The notes under the pieces: generated by a model
What the model was told of the DNA's origin: nothing
Seen by the model: only the letters and a program-made list of their open reading frames with translations
Database searches by the model: none
Assembly: GCF_900110835.1 (NCBI RefSeq)
Contig: NZ_FOJG01000001.1
Span: 372,001-436,000, forward strand
Length of the DNA stretch: 64,000 bases
Source: Chitinophaga arvensicola
GTDB lineage: Bacteria > Bacteroidota > Bacteroidia > Chitinophagales > Chitinophagaceae
Direction of reading: 5' to 3'
Translations under genes and position numbers: made by a program
Part shown: positions 10,362 through 18,068 of the stretch, piece by piece
Position numbering within the stretch: position 1 is the stretch's first letter
How the letters are laid out: each line of letters begins with the position of its first letter

Positions 10362-10577
10362 CTATATTCTTTGTTTTCTTCTGAAATATATAAATACGTC
10401 GTCCAGTTCAATCTGTTTCAATTGGTAGGCTAGCCGGGTTCTCAGATCTTCGGTTTCATCTTTTATTTTTCTATACTGATCTTTCAGAATTTCGTAGCGG
10501 GCCACAATTTCTTCTGCAGTAGCAGAGTCTTCCAATTGCAGAATATCAAATGCTCTTTCCTCGGTTATCATAGTCAT
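10362..10577 (-). CDS. Small J-like helical protein without HPD
   Basis: I recognise no named family in this 71-residue protein. Residues 9-60 (AFDILQLEDSATAEEIVARY ... LRTRLAYQLKQIE) follow the helix I-II pattern of a J domain, including an 'L-x-ATAEEI-x2-xY' stretch, but the HPD tripeptide needed to stimulate DnaK is absent. The rest is charged and helical, and ends RRKQRI. It has no signal peptide. It stands alone, with a 22-bp near-palindrome about 90 bp upstream and the PAS-LuxR gene beyond. ATG 10577 and 10571 are both possible starts. It could instead be an unrelated coiled-coil protein. Confidence 0.6.
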   Translation of the reverse strand: MTMITEERAFDILQLEDSATAEEIVARYEILKDQYRKIKDETEDLRTRLAYQLKQIELDDVFIYFRRKQRI

Positions 10578-10666
10578 AGGGGTATTTCAGCTAATAATCA
10601 TATCGGATGTTTAAAAAACATACGTAGTATTTAATTCACTAAATTAGTGGAGTTTCAAAAACGAGC

Positions 10667-10688
10667 AAATACCCAATCTTGGGTATTT
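10667..10688. promoter_or_regulatory. Palindromic candidate operator
   Basis: AAATACCCAA (10667-10676) and TTGGGTATTT (10679-10688) are perfect reverse complements separated by two bases. The site sits in the gap between the PAS-LuxR regulator gene and the small J-like gene, about 90 bp before the latter's start, so it may be a regulator binding site. There is no direct proof. Confidence 0.45.
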
Positions 10689-10815
10689 TTGAAATATTTA
10701 GCAATTTTTAGCAAATCTGTTTTAACAAACTTTTTCCTTTCTTTATTGGTTCTCAGGAAAATACAATTTAAAATTATGATTCCTATGCATATATGCTAAA
10801 AAAAACGTCTGCAGG

Positions 10816-10843
10816 CAGCAGGGGGTTATAATGTTACCTGCTG
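10816..10843 (-). terminator. Probable terminator of the PAS-LuxR gene
   Basis: CAGCAGG (10816-10822) pairs with CCTGCTG (10837-10843). Read on the minus strand, the hairpin starts about 22 nt after the regulator's stop, and a run of eight T follows about 10 nt past the stem. The offset T-run makes this weaker than a classic intrinsic terminator. Confidence 0.45.
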
Positions 10844-10864
10844 ATACTTTCTTCTCCTTTATAT

Positions 10865-11569
10865 TTATTCGAAGCCTATCTTCCTTGCAATCGCTACCAG
10901 TTCAGAAGTGTTACGCACCTTCAATTTCAACCGTATGTTTTTACGGTGGGTTTCAACAGTATAACGGCTAAGGTTCAACGATTGTGCAATCTCCTTGTTG
11001 TTCAATCCTTTGACAGCCATGCCCAGTACATCTTTTTCCCGTGGAGTGAGTTTATTGAAAAGGGTTTCATTCTGCCGGCGCAGTATCGCACTCAGTGCTT
11101 CCGACAATTGCGCATTGGTATCAATGGCATTGGTCAGATCGAGGAAAGCGCAGATAATTTCCACTACTCTTCCGTTCTTATCATGTGTAAAAGGCACTTC
11201 CAGACCGAGCAGCCAGCGGTAATCAATTTCTCCTTTTTTCCGGATCCGTGCAAGACCGCCAAACTGCGCCTTGTTATTGATAAAGGATTGCTGTGCTACT
11301 GCTGCGAGTTTGAAGTCGTCCGGATGCATAATATTCCGGAAGAATTCCATGCCCATTCCGGTCATCTCATCAGAAGAGAAGCCCACTGTTTCTGCCAGGC
11401 GTTCATTACACCAGGTAACAGCTTTATTATTGTTATCATAACTGTAGATCATGGCGGGTACATGATGTAAAACGCTCTCCAACCAATGGATACGATTTTT
11501 TAAATGCTCATTTTCCTTCTGTAAGGCATTGAGGGAAAAATGTAGCCCCGAGTCCGAGCCTGTCTGCAT
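10865..11569 (-). CDS. PAS domain LuxR-type transcriptional regulator
   Basis: The 234-residue protein has an N-terminal coiled segment (NALQKENEHLKNRIHWLESVL), a PAS domain (about 35-150: YDNNNKAVTWCNERLAETVGFSSDEM ... MHPDDFKL ... GLARIRKKGEIDYRWLLG) and a C-terminal LuxR helix-turn-helix (LTPREKDVLGMAVKGLNNKEIAQSLNLSRYTVETHRKNI). It has no phospho-receiver domain, so a small ligand or partner protein probably acts through PAS. ATG 11569 (MQTGSDSG) is the first ATG; upstream in frame there is only a TTG at 11605. It is flanked by sodA (divergent) and the palindrome at 10667-10688, a possible target site. Confidence 0.85.
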   Translation of the reverse strand: MQTGSDSGLHFSLNALQKENEHLKNRIHWLESVLHHVPAMIYSYDNNNKAVTWCNERLAETVGFSSDEMTGMGMEFFRNIMHPDDFKLAAVAQQSFINNKAQFGGLARIRKKGEIDYRWLLGLEVPFTHDKNGRVVEIICAFLDLTNAIDTNAQLSEALSAILRRQNETLFNKLTPREKDVLGMAVKGLNNKEIAQSLNLSRYTVETHRKNIRLKLKVRNTSELVAIARKIGFE

Positions 11570-11814
11570 ACTATAAGTTTTAAACAAACAATAGGTAAAC
11601 AACAACCAAGCACACGTGAAATATGCCTAATGTTACGTCCTGTTAAACCGAGTATCCGTAAATATAAAATAATTTTCCATATGATCAAGCCCAGGCATTG
11701 GCTGATTTCACTTAATTGTGTATATAGAAAATGGTTTCATCGCCCGGAAGGTCTATGAAATCAATTATCTAAGTGATCAAATAATTAAATCGCTAAATTT
11801 TAACGGATTGGCAG

Positions 11815-11822
11815 TAAATTTG
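11815..11822 (+). promoter_or_regulatory. sodA promoter -7 element
   Basis: TAAATTTG matches the Bacteroidota -7 consensus TAnnTTTG, 46 bp before the sodA ATG. I see no good TTTG at the -33 position. The surrounding 11570-11868 gap holds no gene. Confidence 0.55.
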
Positions 11823-11868
11823 GCGACTATCAAGAAATCATATTTTAAAACCCATAAAAATCTGAGTT

Positions 11869-12474
11869 ATGGCATTTACACTTCCAAGCTTACCATACGC
11901 AACTGACGCGTTAGAACCGAATTTCGATAAACTGACAATGGAAATTCATCACGGTAAGCACCACCAGGCTTATGTAGACAATCTGAACAAGGCAGTAGCA
12001 GGCACAGAAAACGAGAACAAATCGCTGGAAGAACTGGTAGCTAATGCCGGTAAAATCAGCCCGGCTGTAAGAAACAACGGCGGTGGCCACTGGAATCACA
12101 GTTTCTTCTGGACCAGCCTCGCACCTAACGCAGGCGGTACTCCAAGTGGCAAACTGGGCGATGCTATCAACAGCACTTTTGGTTCTTTCGAAGCATTCCA
12201 GGAAAAATTCAATAACGCAGGCGCTACCCGCTTCGGCTCCGGCTGGGCATGGTTAACCGTAAAGGATGGCAAACTGGAAGTTTCCTCCACACCTAACCAG
12301 GATAACCCGCTGATGGATGTTGCCGAAGTAAAAGGCACGCCAATCCTGGGTGTAGACGTATGGGAACACGCTTACTACCTGAAATATCAAAACCGTCGTC
12401 CGGAATACCTGAAAGCTTTCTGGAACGTGGTTGACTGGAGCGCGATCAGCAAACGCTACGAAGCTGCTATCTAA
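11869..12474 (+). CDS. sodA: Superoxide dismutase, Mn-type signature
   Basis: The 201-residue Fe/Mn SOD dismutates superoxide to oxygen and peroxide; with no signal peptide it is cytosolic. The four metal ligands are visible: His27 (EIHHGKHH), His77 ([11 protein letters not shown]), Asp163 and His167 (DVWEHAYY). Two positions that separate the metal types favour manganese: glycine in GGGH (position 73) and glutamine in STPNQDNPL (Gln144), where Fe enzymes usually carry Gln and Ala/His. A cambialistic enzyme remains possible. A TAnnTTTG promoter lies upstream and a strong terminator downstream, so it is monocistronic. Confidence 0.95.
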   Translation: MAFTLPSLPYATDALEPNFDKLTMEIHHGKHHQAYVDNLNKAVAGTENENKSLEELVANAGKISPAVRNNGGGHWNHSFFWTSLAPNAGGTPSGKLGDAINSTFGSFEAFQEKFNNAGATRFGSGWAWLTVKDGKLEVSSTPNQDNPLMDVAEVKGTPILGVDVWEHAYYLKYQNRRPEYLKAFWNVVDWSAISKRYEAAI

Positions 12475-12495
12475 GCGAAACCGCTTTAAAATAAG

Positions 12496-12530
12496 AATCC
12501 CGTCAGGCAAGCCTTGACGGGATTTTTTTT
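12496..12530 (+). terminator. Intrinsic terminator of sodA
   Basis: AATCCCGTCA (12496-12505) pairs perfectly with TGACGGGATT (12515-12524), and the plus strand continues into T to 12530. It starts 21 nt after the sodA stop. The A/T flanks could also serve the convergent oxidoreductase. Confidence 0.85.
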
Positions 12531-12552
12531 ATATGCTTAACCAATTGTTTGA

Positions 12553-13941
12553 TCAGCTGACTACTTTCAGATTTTTAGGATCCCAGTGGATGATCTTATT
12601 ATTGAAGTAGCTTTCGTTGCACAACAGCGCCGGTGCAGCAGCACGGAATCCGAAGGTAGGATCTTCCGCTACTTTGCCATTGGTACGCATGGCATTGAAC
12701 AGGTTATAGAAGTGATCAAAGTGAGCGCCTTTATAGCCTTTCTCTGCTTCATAAATCATCTTCTCCGGATCCAGCATGTTCGCACGGTGATAGGTATACG
12801 ATTTTCCGTTGTTGGCTGCTGCCGCATTGGCCGCCGCCAGCGGATCGTTTTCATCTACCTGTACATCGTTGCGGAACAGGGTCACTTTGTCCCATTCTAC
12901 GGTCATAGAGCCTTCGCTACCCACCATACGGAGGTAGTTGGTACCACCGGTACCATCTACAAAGTTTACGCGGAGAGACAGGTTAAACGCAGGGTGTATT
13001 TCAGTTTCAGGATAATCGAACATACCCAGCATAATGTCTGGTACTTCCCTGCCATCTTTCCAGTAACGCAATCCACCGGTAGCCATGATTTTATTTGGAC
13101 CGAGAGAACCGGTTACCAGGTGAAGACTGGAAAACAGGTGAACGAACAGATCTCCGGATACGCCGGTACCATAGTCTTTGTAATTACGCCAGCGGAAGAA
13201 GCGTAACGGGTCAAAATCGCGCTTTGGTGCGTTTTTGAGGTAAGTGGTCCAATCCACTGTTTTGGTGGAAGCATCGGCAGGAATCGGGTACTGCCATGCA
13301 CCGGTAGGCGACATACGTGCCCAGAAACCTTCTGCATAGTTCAGTTTACCGATAGCACCGTCTTTCAGCAGCTGACGGGCTTTCTCATTTCCGAGAGAGC
13401 TCATCCCCTGGCTACCTACCTGGTATACTACCTTGCCGTTGCGTTTTTGCGCTTCCACTACTGCAGGACCTTCGGTGATATCGTGTACCATTGGTTTCTC
13501 GCAGTAAACGGATTTACCCGCATTCATAGCAGCTACGGAAATATCCTTATGCCAGAAGTCGGGCACCGCGATGATCACGGCATCAATATCTTTTCTATCC
13601 AGGATATCCTGGTAACTGCGGGTGGTGTAAATATCGTTGCCCCATTTCTTTTTAGCATCTGCCAAACGACCATCATACAGGTCACAGGCTGCAATCAATT
13701 TCACACCAGGCACCGTGATAGCTGTATTGGCATCTGCGGTACCCATGCCACCGGCACCTATCAGTGCTATCTGGATCTGATCGTTGGGACTGTATTTTTC
13801 TTTCAGGCGGGAAAGAGATTCAATGTTCCTTTTCTTGTCTGCTGCGGTCAGGATACTGGGCAGCAGCGACGCTCCTACTACTCCTTTGGCAAATTTACTG
13901 ATGAAACTCCGGCGAGAGTCTTCATTGGAATTTACTGGCAT
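12553..13941 (-). CDS. Tat-exported Gfo/Idh/MocA family oxidoreductase
   Basis: The 462-residue protein begins with a twin-arginine leader (DSRRSFISKFAKGVVGASLLPSI), so it is predicted to be exported folded with its cofactor. The Rossmann fold carries IALIGAGGMGTADA (about 58-71), and the family motif CEKPMVHD follows. The second half is the Gfo/Idh/MocA C-terminal alpha/beta domain. Relatives oxidise or epimerise sugars with NAD(P); some Tat-exported Bacteroidota members are GH109 glycosidases that use NAD as a cofactor. I cannot tell which applies. It is transcribed alone, downstream of the S41 protease gene on the same strand with a hairpin between. Confidence 0.87.
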   Translation of the reverse strand: MPVNSNEDSRRSFISKFAKGVVGASLLPSILTAADKKRNIESLSRLKEKYSPNDQIQIALIGAGGMGTADANTAITVPGVKLIAACDLYDGRLADAKKKWGNDIYTTRSYQDILDRKDIDAVIIAVPDFWHKDISVAAMNAGKSVYCEKPMVHDITEGPAVVEAQKRNGKVVYQVGSQGMSSLGNEKARQLLKDGAIGKLNYAEGFWARMSPTGAWQYPIPADASTKTVDWTTYLKNAPKRDFDPLRFFRWRNYKDYGTGVSGDLFVHLFSSLHLVTGSLGPNKIMATGGLRYWKDGREVPDIMLGMFDYPETEIHPAFNLSLRVNFVDGTGGTNYLRMVGSEGSMTVEWDKVTLFRNDVQVDENDPLAAANAAAANNGKSYTYHRANMLDPEKMIYEAEKGYKGAHFDHFYNLFNAMRTNGKVAEDPTFGFRAAAPALLCNESYFNNKIIHWDPKNLKVVS

Positions 13942-14063
13942 GATTACACCTGTTTAGGTTGAAAAAATGATAACTGTTTATTATTCACTGAGACACTCAA
14001 AATATAATTATTCTCCCGGAATTCATAATTTATATGAGAATCGGGGAGATGGGAAACAAAGAA

Positions 14064-14105
14064 GCCTGCAAATAAGCACGCTGATAGCGATACTCACCTG
14101 CAGGC
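14064..14105 (-). terminator. Possible terminator of the S41 protease gene
   Basis: GCCTGCA (14064-14070) pairs with TGCAGGC (14099-14105) around a 28-nt loop. The hairpin lies about 25 nt past the protease stop on the minus strand and is followed by TTCTTTGTTT. The stem is short for the loop, so the call is moderate. Confidence 0.4.
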
Positions 14106-14129
14106 CTGCTTATACCGGCTGCTGAAAGA

Positions 14130-15803
14130 TTATTTCGCAGCCATCAGCAACTGCTTATATTTTGCGGGGCTATGCAGGATATCGGCTGCTGTATTCACCT
14201 CGTTATCCCAATCCAGGGATTTGATGATCCGGCCTCTCTGCAGGTAATAACGGTTTACTATCTCTTCTTCCAGCAAGCGTTTTATTTCTGTTTTATTTTT
14301 CAGCAGGTCCTGCTTTTTATCATGTTTCATTTTCGCTTCCAGCGTTTCCAGTTCTTTAGCTACCGCTTCATAGTATTTCTCTTTCTTAGCGGTGCTTTTA
14401 AAGGAGTCGAGCGCTTCTTCACTGCGGGTTTTGTAGCTATAGTCCTTGTTATCAAGATAGCGTTCAAAATCGGCGAAGTCATTTTCCGACAGGGAGAATG
14501 AGCCGGCAGCAGCTATTTTCGGGTGACTGTAATAATAATTAGTAGCATAATCGAAGATAAACTGCTTGCGGATGAGGGTAATAGCTACCTGGCTGATATA
14601 AGTAGGGTCTACTTTTGCATCCGGTTCAATACCGCCGCCATCTTTTACAGAACGGCCACCAGCCGTGGTAAATGATTTACGCAGGGAGTCCGGCACATAA
14701 TCTACGCTGCCATCATCGTTGCGATGGGAGTAGTCGATCGCCTGGATACAGCGCCCGCTGGGCGTATAGTACTTCGCTGTGGTAACTTTCAGTTTGGTAT
14801 TATAAGGCAGTTGCCGGGTAGTTTGCACCAGGCCTTTGCCATAGGAGCGCTGACCGATTACCAGGCCGCGATCGAGGTCCTGTATGCTGCCGGCCACTAT
14901 TTCAGAAGCAGAAGCGGAAGAATGATTGGTAAGTACCGTCAGTGGCAGGTGTACATCTACCGGCTGTTCGGAGGTTTCGTAATTACGGTCCCAGTTTTTT
15001 ACTTTTCCTTTGGTACTAACAATCAGTTTATTTTTATCTACAAAGATATTGGCTACGATCACTGCTTCATCGAGCAGGCCGCCGGGATTGCCGCGCAGAT
15101 CGAGGATCAGTCCTTTCATAGCGGGGTTGGCCTGTTTCAGTTGTTCTACCGCTTTACGCACCATGCTACCGCTGTTTTCGGTGAACTGGGTCATCTTAAT
15201 ATAGCCGATGTCATTTTTTACGATGCCGGCATAGCTGACTGATTTTACATTGATTTCTTCGCGGATGATCTTTTTAGGAGTTTCCACGCCGGTGGCCGGA
15301 TTACGGAATACCATGTCCAGCGGGGTGCCGGCAGCGCCTTTGAGTTGCCTGCTGATCTCTTCCTGTGCTACGTTTTTGCTGGATTTACCATCCATACTCA
15401 CGATGATATCACCGGGTTTTACGCCGGCTTTGTCCATGGGGCTGCCTTCGTATACGTCGGTGATAGCGGTCCATTCGCCATTGGTATTGATAGAAGCGCC
15501 TACGCCGCCATATTTACCGGTAGCCATAAATTTGAGGTCATCAAGATTTTCTTCGGAAACAAAGTCGGTGAAGGGATCTGTTTCTTCGAGCATGGCCTCA
15601 ATGCCTTTGCGCATCACTTTTTCGGGCGGCAGATCATCTACGTAGTAAGTGTTCAGTTCACGGTAGAAAGCCGCGAAAATGTCCAGGTTTTTAGCAATCT
15701 GGAAGTATTTATCGTTTTCATTGAAAGCAAAAATGCCTGCTGTGGTAATCAGCAAAAGCAGTGCTGCTGTCAGTTTCTTTCTTTTATTAAAAAACGCACG
15801 CAT
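14130..15803 (-). CDS. C-terminal processing protease (S41) with PDZ domain
   Basis: The 557-residue protease of the CtpA/Prc family has an N-terminal membrane anchor or signal (LTAALLLLITTAGIFAF, 11-27), a PDZ domain (about 95-170; GDIIVSMDGKSSKNV) and an S41 catalytic core. The LILDLRGNPGG strand (232-242), the SASASE serine motif (296-301) and the catalytic lysine Lys323 in QRSYGKGLVQ form the Ser-Lys dyad region. A ~120-residue helical tail follows. It should act in the periplasm, trimming C-termini of envelope proteins. It follows rpmH, rnpA and yidD on the minus strand, 46 bp after yidD, and may be co-transcribed with them. Confidence 0.93.
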   Translation of the reverse strand: MRAFFNKRKKLTAALLLLITTAGIFAFNENDKYFQIAKNLDIFAAFYRELNTYYVDDLPPEKVMRKGIEAMLEETDPFTDFVSEENLDDLKFMATGKYGGVGASINTNGEWTAITDVYEGSPMDKAGVKPGDIIVSMDGKSSKNVAQEEISRQLKGAAGTPLDMVFRNPATGVETPKKIIREEINVKSVSYAGIVKNDIGYIKMTQFTENSGSMVRKAVEQLKQANPAMKGLILDLRGNPGGLLDEAVIVANIFVDKNKLIVSTKGKVKNWDRNYETSEQPVDVHLPLTVLTNHSSASASEIVAGSIQDLDRGLVIGQRSYGKGLVQTTRQLPYNTKLKVTTAKYYTPSGRCIQAIDYSHRNDDGSVDYVPDSLRKSFTTAGGRSVKDGGGIEPDAKVDPTYISQVAITLIRKQFIFDYATNYYYSHPKIAAAGSFSLSENDFADFERYLDNKDYSYKTRSEEALDSFKSTAKKEKYYEAVAKELETLEAKMKHDKKQDLLKNKTEIKRLLEEEIVNRYYLQRGRIIKSLDWDNEVNTAADILHSPAKYKQLLMAAK

Positions 15804-15849
15804 GCAACGGGTATATAAGATGAACGATTAAAAAGCTGGCTACCGGTGA

Positions 15850-16080
15850 TTATGGTACCGGGTCATATCCATGGCCACCCCAGGGATGGCAAGACAATAT
15901 ACGCTTTATGGTGAGATAGCCGCCCTTGAAGGGGCCATATTTTTTAAAGGCTTCCAGCCCGTATTGCGAGCAGGTGGGGGTATAACGGCATTTACTGCCC
16001 AGGAAGGGCGAGATAAACCATTGGTAGATCTTTATCAGGAAAATAAAAGGATAACTCAGCCAACGCACAACACGATTCAT
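15850..16080 (-). CDS. yidD: Membrane protein insertion efficiency factor YidD
   Basis: The 76-residue YidD (DUF37) helps membrane-protein insertion beside YidC. The N-terminal amphipathic/membrane helix is followed by the family signature: [19 protein letters not shown] with three cysteines counting CHPW, then [15 protein letters not shown]. It sits in the classic order rpmH-rnpA-yidD; the usual next gene yidC is replaced here by an S41 protease. A 97-bp gap separates it from rnpA. Confidence 0.93.
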   Translation of the reverse strand: MNRVVRWLSYPFIFLIKIYQWFISPFLGSKCRYTPTCSQYGLEAFKKYGPFKGGYLTIKRILSCHPWGGHGYDPVP

Positions 16081-16177
16081 AAAACAACTTTTAGCTTTTA
16101 GCAGTCAGGCTCGGGTAAAGTAAACCAACTCCGTTGGTTGGGCTGCAATCCGCTCTATGCTCACCGCTAATACTAAG

Positions 16178-16558
16178 CTAAGTGCTGGTTTGCAGCTTTT
16201 TTAAAATTACCGAAATTTTGTCTTGCAGGGTAGAAAAATCAGCGATTTTTTTGTCGGTGTAGATGAGGAAAACCGCGAGGTTCCGGGATTGGGTGCGGAG
16301 GTGGTCATAGAGTTCCTGCTTTTGCAGGCGCCAGGCTTCGCGGCCGAGGCGTTTAATGCGGTTACGGTCTACCGCATGAGGGAATTTGCGGGTAGCAGCG
16401 CTAAAACCTACCTGCACAGGGTATTTACCCGGTTCTTTCAACGGCATGTAAACTACCCGGTACGGAAAAACAGAAAACGCTTTTCCTTCACGAAAAAGCG
16501 TTTCAATAAGTTTTCTGCTTTTTAACCTTTCTTCCTTAGTAAAAGAATAAGTTTTTAT
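16178..16558 (-). CDS. rnpA: Ribonuclease P protein component, apparent ATA start
   Basis: RnpA binds the catalytic RNase P RNA in tRNA 5' maturation. The signature VDRNRIKRLGREAWR is present. The conserved N-terminal helix and strand (YSFTKEERLKSRKLIETLF, then EGKAFSVFPYRVVY) are encoded upstream of the first ATG (16447), so the protein must start earlier. Between the in-frame stop (TAA, about 16571-16573) and that homology there is no ATG, GTG or TTG. ATA at 16556-16558 would give MKTYSFTKEER..., 126 residues, the usual length. So either a rare ATA start is used or the sequence has a one-base error. rpmH ends 25 nt upstream. Confidence 0.85.
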   Translation of the reverse strand: MKTYSFTKEERLKSRKLIETLFREGKAFSVFPYRVVYMPLKEPGKYPVQVGFSAATRKFPHAVDRNRIKRLGREAWRLQKQELYDHLRTQSRNLAVFLIYTDKKIADFSTLQDKISVILKKLQTST

Positions 16559-16583
16559 GGCAAATAGTATTTAGCTACTATAA

Positions 16584-16739
16584 TTATTTCAGCTTACGCT
16601 CGTCAGAAACAGTCAGCTTCTTACGACCTTTTGCTCTACGGGAAGCCAATACCTTACGGCCATTAGCAGTTTCCATTCTCTTTCTGAAGCCGTGAACGCT
16701 CTTTCTGCGTCTGTTATGCGGTTGAAAAGTACGTTTCAT
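16584..16739 (-). CDS. rpmH: Large ribosomal subunit protein bL34
   Basis: The 51-residue, strongly basic protein [20 protein letters not shown] ... ends in [15 protein letters not shown]. The [21 protein letters not shown] segment is the bL34 signature. It is the first gene of the rpmH-rnpA-yidD group, with a good TAnnTTTG promoter upstream. bL34 is usually 44-52 residues long, so this is full length. Confidence 0.97.
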   Translation of the reverse strand: MKRTFQPHNRRRKSVHGFRKRMETANGRKVLASRRAKGRKKLTVSDERKLK

Positions 16740-16812
16740 TTCTTTTTTTTGTTTTTACCTGTACTATACTAAAACTCCCGGATTAAAGTATTGTGTTTTT
16801 TAAAACGGAAGG

Positions 16813-16820
16813 CAAAGGTA
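16813..16820 (-). promoter_or_regulatory. rpmH operon promoter -7 element
   Basis: On the minus strand this reads TACCTTTG, a full match to TAnnTTTG, with the rpmH ATG about 74 bp downstream. The -33 element is not clear. Confidence 0.55.
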
Positions 16821-16870
16821 GCAGAAAATATTTGAAAAGTAAAATTAAAATGAGAATTCTTAAATGTAAA

Positions 16871-16900
16871 GGTGGAATGCAGTTTTCACCACATTCCACC
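16871..16900 (-). terminator. Terminator after the ompH pair
   Basis: GGTGGAATG (16871-16879) and CATTCCACC (16892-16900) form a perfect 9-bp stem with a 12-nt loop, about 20 nt past the stop of the last ompH gene. The minus strand continues TTTACATTT. This closes the envelope operon before the rpmH promoter. Confidence 0.65.
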
Positions 16901-16920
16901 TTCTGTATTAAGAATATTAA

Positions 16921-17430
16921 TTATTTAATACCCAGTTTGGTTTTAACAGCTGCCAGGATATCGTCTGCAGCAGGAGAAACCAGCAGCATACCAGCAGAGC
17001 TGTCGATTACATAACCGTAACCTTTTTCTTTGGCTACATCTTCGATGGCCTTACGGGCTTTATCGTAGATAGGTTTCAGCAGTTCCTGCTGTTTAGCCTG
17101 TACTTTCTGTTCAGCGCCTTCACGGTAGTCCTGGATACGTTTCTGAGCATCCTGGATTTCACGGCCTTTGATTTCTTTCATGTTGTCGGTCATAGTGGCC
17201 GCTTTATCATCGAATTCCTTCATTTTCTTCGTATACTCATCTACCAGTGCTTTTCCATCACCTTCCAGTCCTTGTGCAAAAGTCTGCAGATCAGTTTCTG
17301 CCTTCTTAGCTTCCGGCATGCTGGCTACCAGTGCCTGTGCATTGATATGCGCTACTTTGGATTGTGCCATTGCATTCACGCTGAACAAACCGGTAACCGC
17401 CACAAAAGCAATAATTACGTACTTCTTCAT
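16921..17430 (-). CDS. OmpH/Skp-family periplasmic chaperone (second copy)
   Basis: The 169-residue protein has a signal peptide (MKKYVIIAFVAVTGLFSVNAMAQ) and the OmpH pattern: KVAHINAQALVASMPEAKKAET, a long coiled coil (about 45-125) and a C-terminal strand GYGYVIDSSAGMLLVSPAADDI. Skp-like trimers hold unfolded outer-membrane proteins in the periplasm for delivery to the BAM complex. It follows a paralogue by 57 bp and bamA beyond that, the usual Bacteroidota order. It is the last gene of the run, before a terminator. Confidence 0.9.
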   Translation of the reverse strand: MKKYVIIAFVAVTGLFSVNAMAQSKVAHINAQALVASMPEAKKAETDLQTFAQGLEGDGKALVDEYTKKMKEFDDKAATMTDNMKEIKGREIQDAQKRIQDYREGAEQKVQAKQQELLKPIYDKARKAIEDVAKEKGYGYVIDSSAGMLLVSPAADDILAAVKTKLGIK

Positions 17431-17487
17431 GATGTTGTCTGTGTTTAAAAAAATTTAAATACTTATAGTTAAAAAATAGGTACGGGT

Positions 17488-18003
17488 TTACTTCTTCACT
17501 CCCAATGACTTCAGAATTTCTTCGCTTTTGTCGAGTTTGGGATCAGAAAATATAACGGTGGCACCTGCGGCCTTGTCCAGCACAAAGTCGTACATCCTGC
17601 CGGCAGAAAGCTTCTGCACTGCATTGTAGATCTTATCCTGGATCGGCTTTACCAGTTCTTCCCTCTTTTTGAAAAGATCGCCTTCGTAACCGAAACGCTT
17701 CTTCTGCAAATCCTTTGCCTCTTTTTCACGGGCAACGATCTCATCTTCACGCTTGCGCTTCAGTTCTTCGGTGAGCATTACCTGTTCTGCCTGGTAAGAC
17801 TTATACATCTTATCCACTTCCTGGAATTTGGCGTCAATTTCCTTCTGCCACTGTTCAGCAACGGCATCCAGTTTTTTCTGTGACTCCTTGTACTCCGGAA
17901 TGCTTTCCAGGATATATTTTGTATCTATCACGCAATAGCGCTGTGCACTTGCTGCACTGCCCATCGCCAGAACAATAGCGGCTGTAATAAATAATTTCTT
18001 CAT
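17488..18003 (-). CDS. OmpH/Skp-family periplasmic chaperone (first copy)
   Basis: The 171-residue protein has the signal peptide MKKLFITAAIVLAMGSAASAQ and the OmpH framework: YCVIDTKYILESIPEYKESQKKL, a charged coiled coil (about 40-130) and a C-terminal DFVLDKAAGATVIFSDPKLDKSEEIL. ATG 18003 opens a clean signal peptide; an in-frame TTG further upstream is unlikely. It lies 65 bp after bamA and ahead of a paralogue, probably one transcript, so chaperone and assembly machine are made together. Confidence 0.9.
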   Translation of the reverse strand: MKKLFITAAIVLAMGSAASAQRYCVIDTKYILESIPEYKESQKKLDAVAEQWQKEIDAKFQEVDKMYKSYQAEQVMLTEELKRKREDEIVAREKEAKDLQKKRFGYEGDLFKKREELVKPIQDKIYNAVQKLSAGRMYDFVLDKAAGATVIFSDPKLDKSEEILKSLGVKK

Positions 18004-18068
18004 GCTACAATAGATTTTTCGCAAAACCAAATGACGGTTAAACTTGCAATATATAATTTATTTTCACA

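Noticed and set aside
11718..11906. 62-codon frame before sodA
   Set aside because: It overlaps the sodA start and the TAnnTTTG promoter, is out of frame with SOD, and shows no recognisable pattern.
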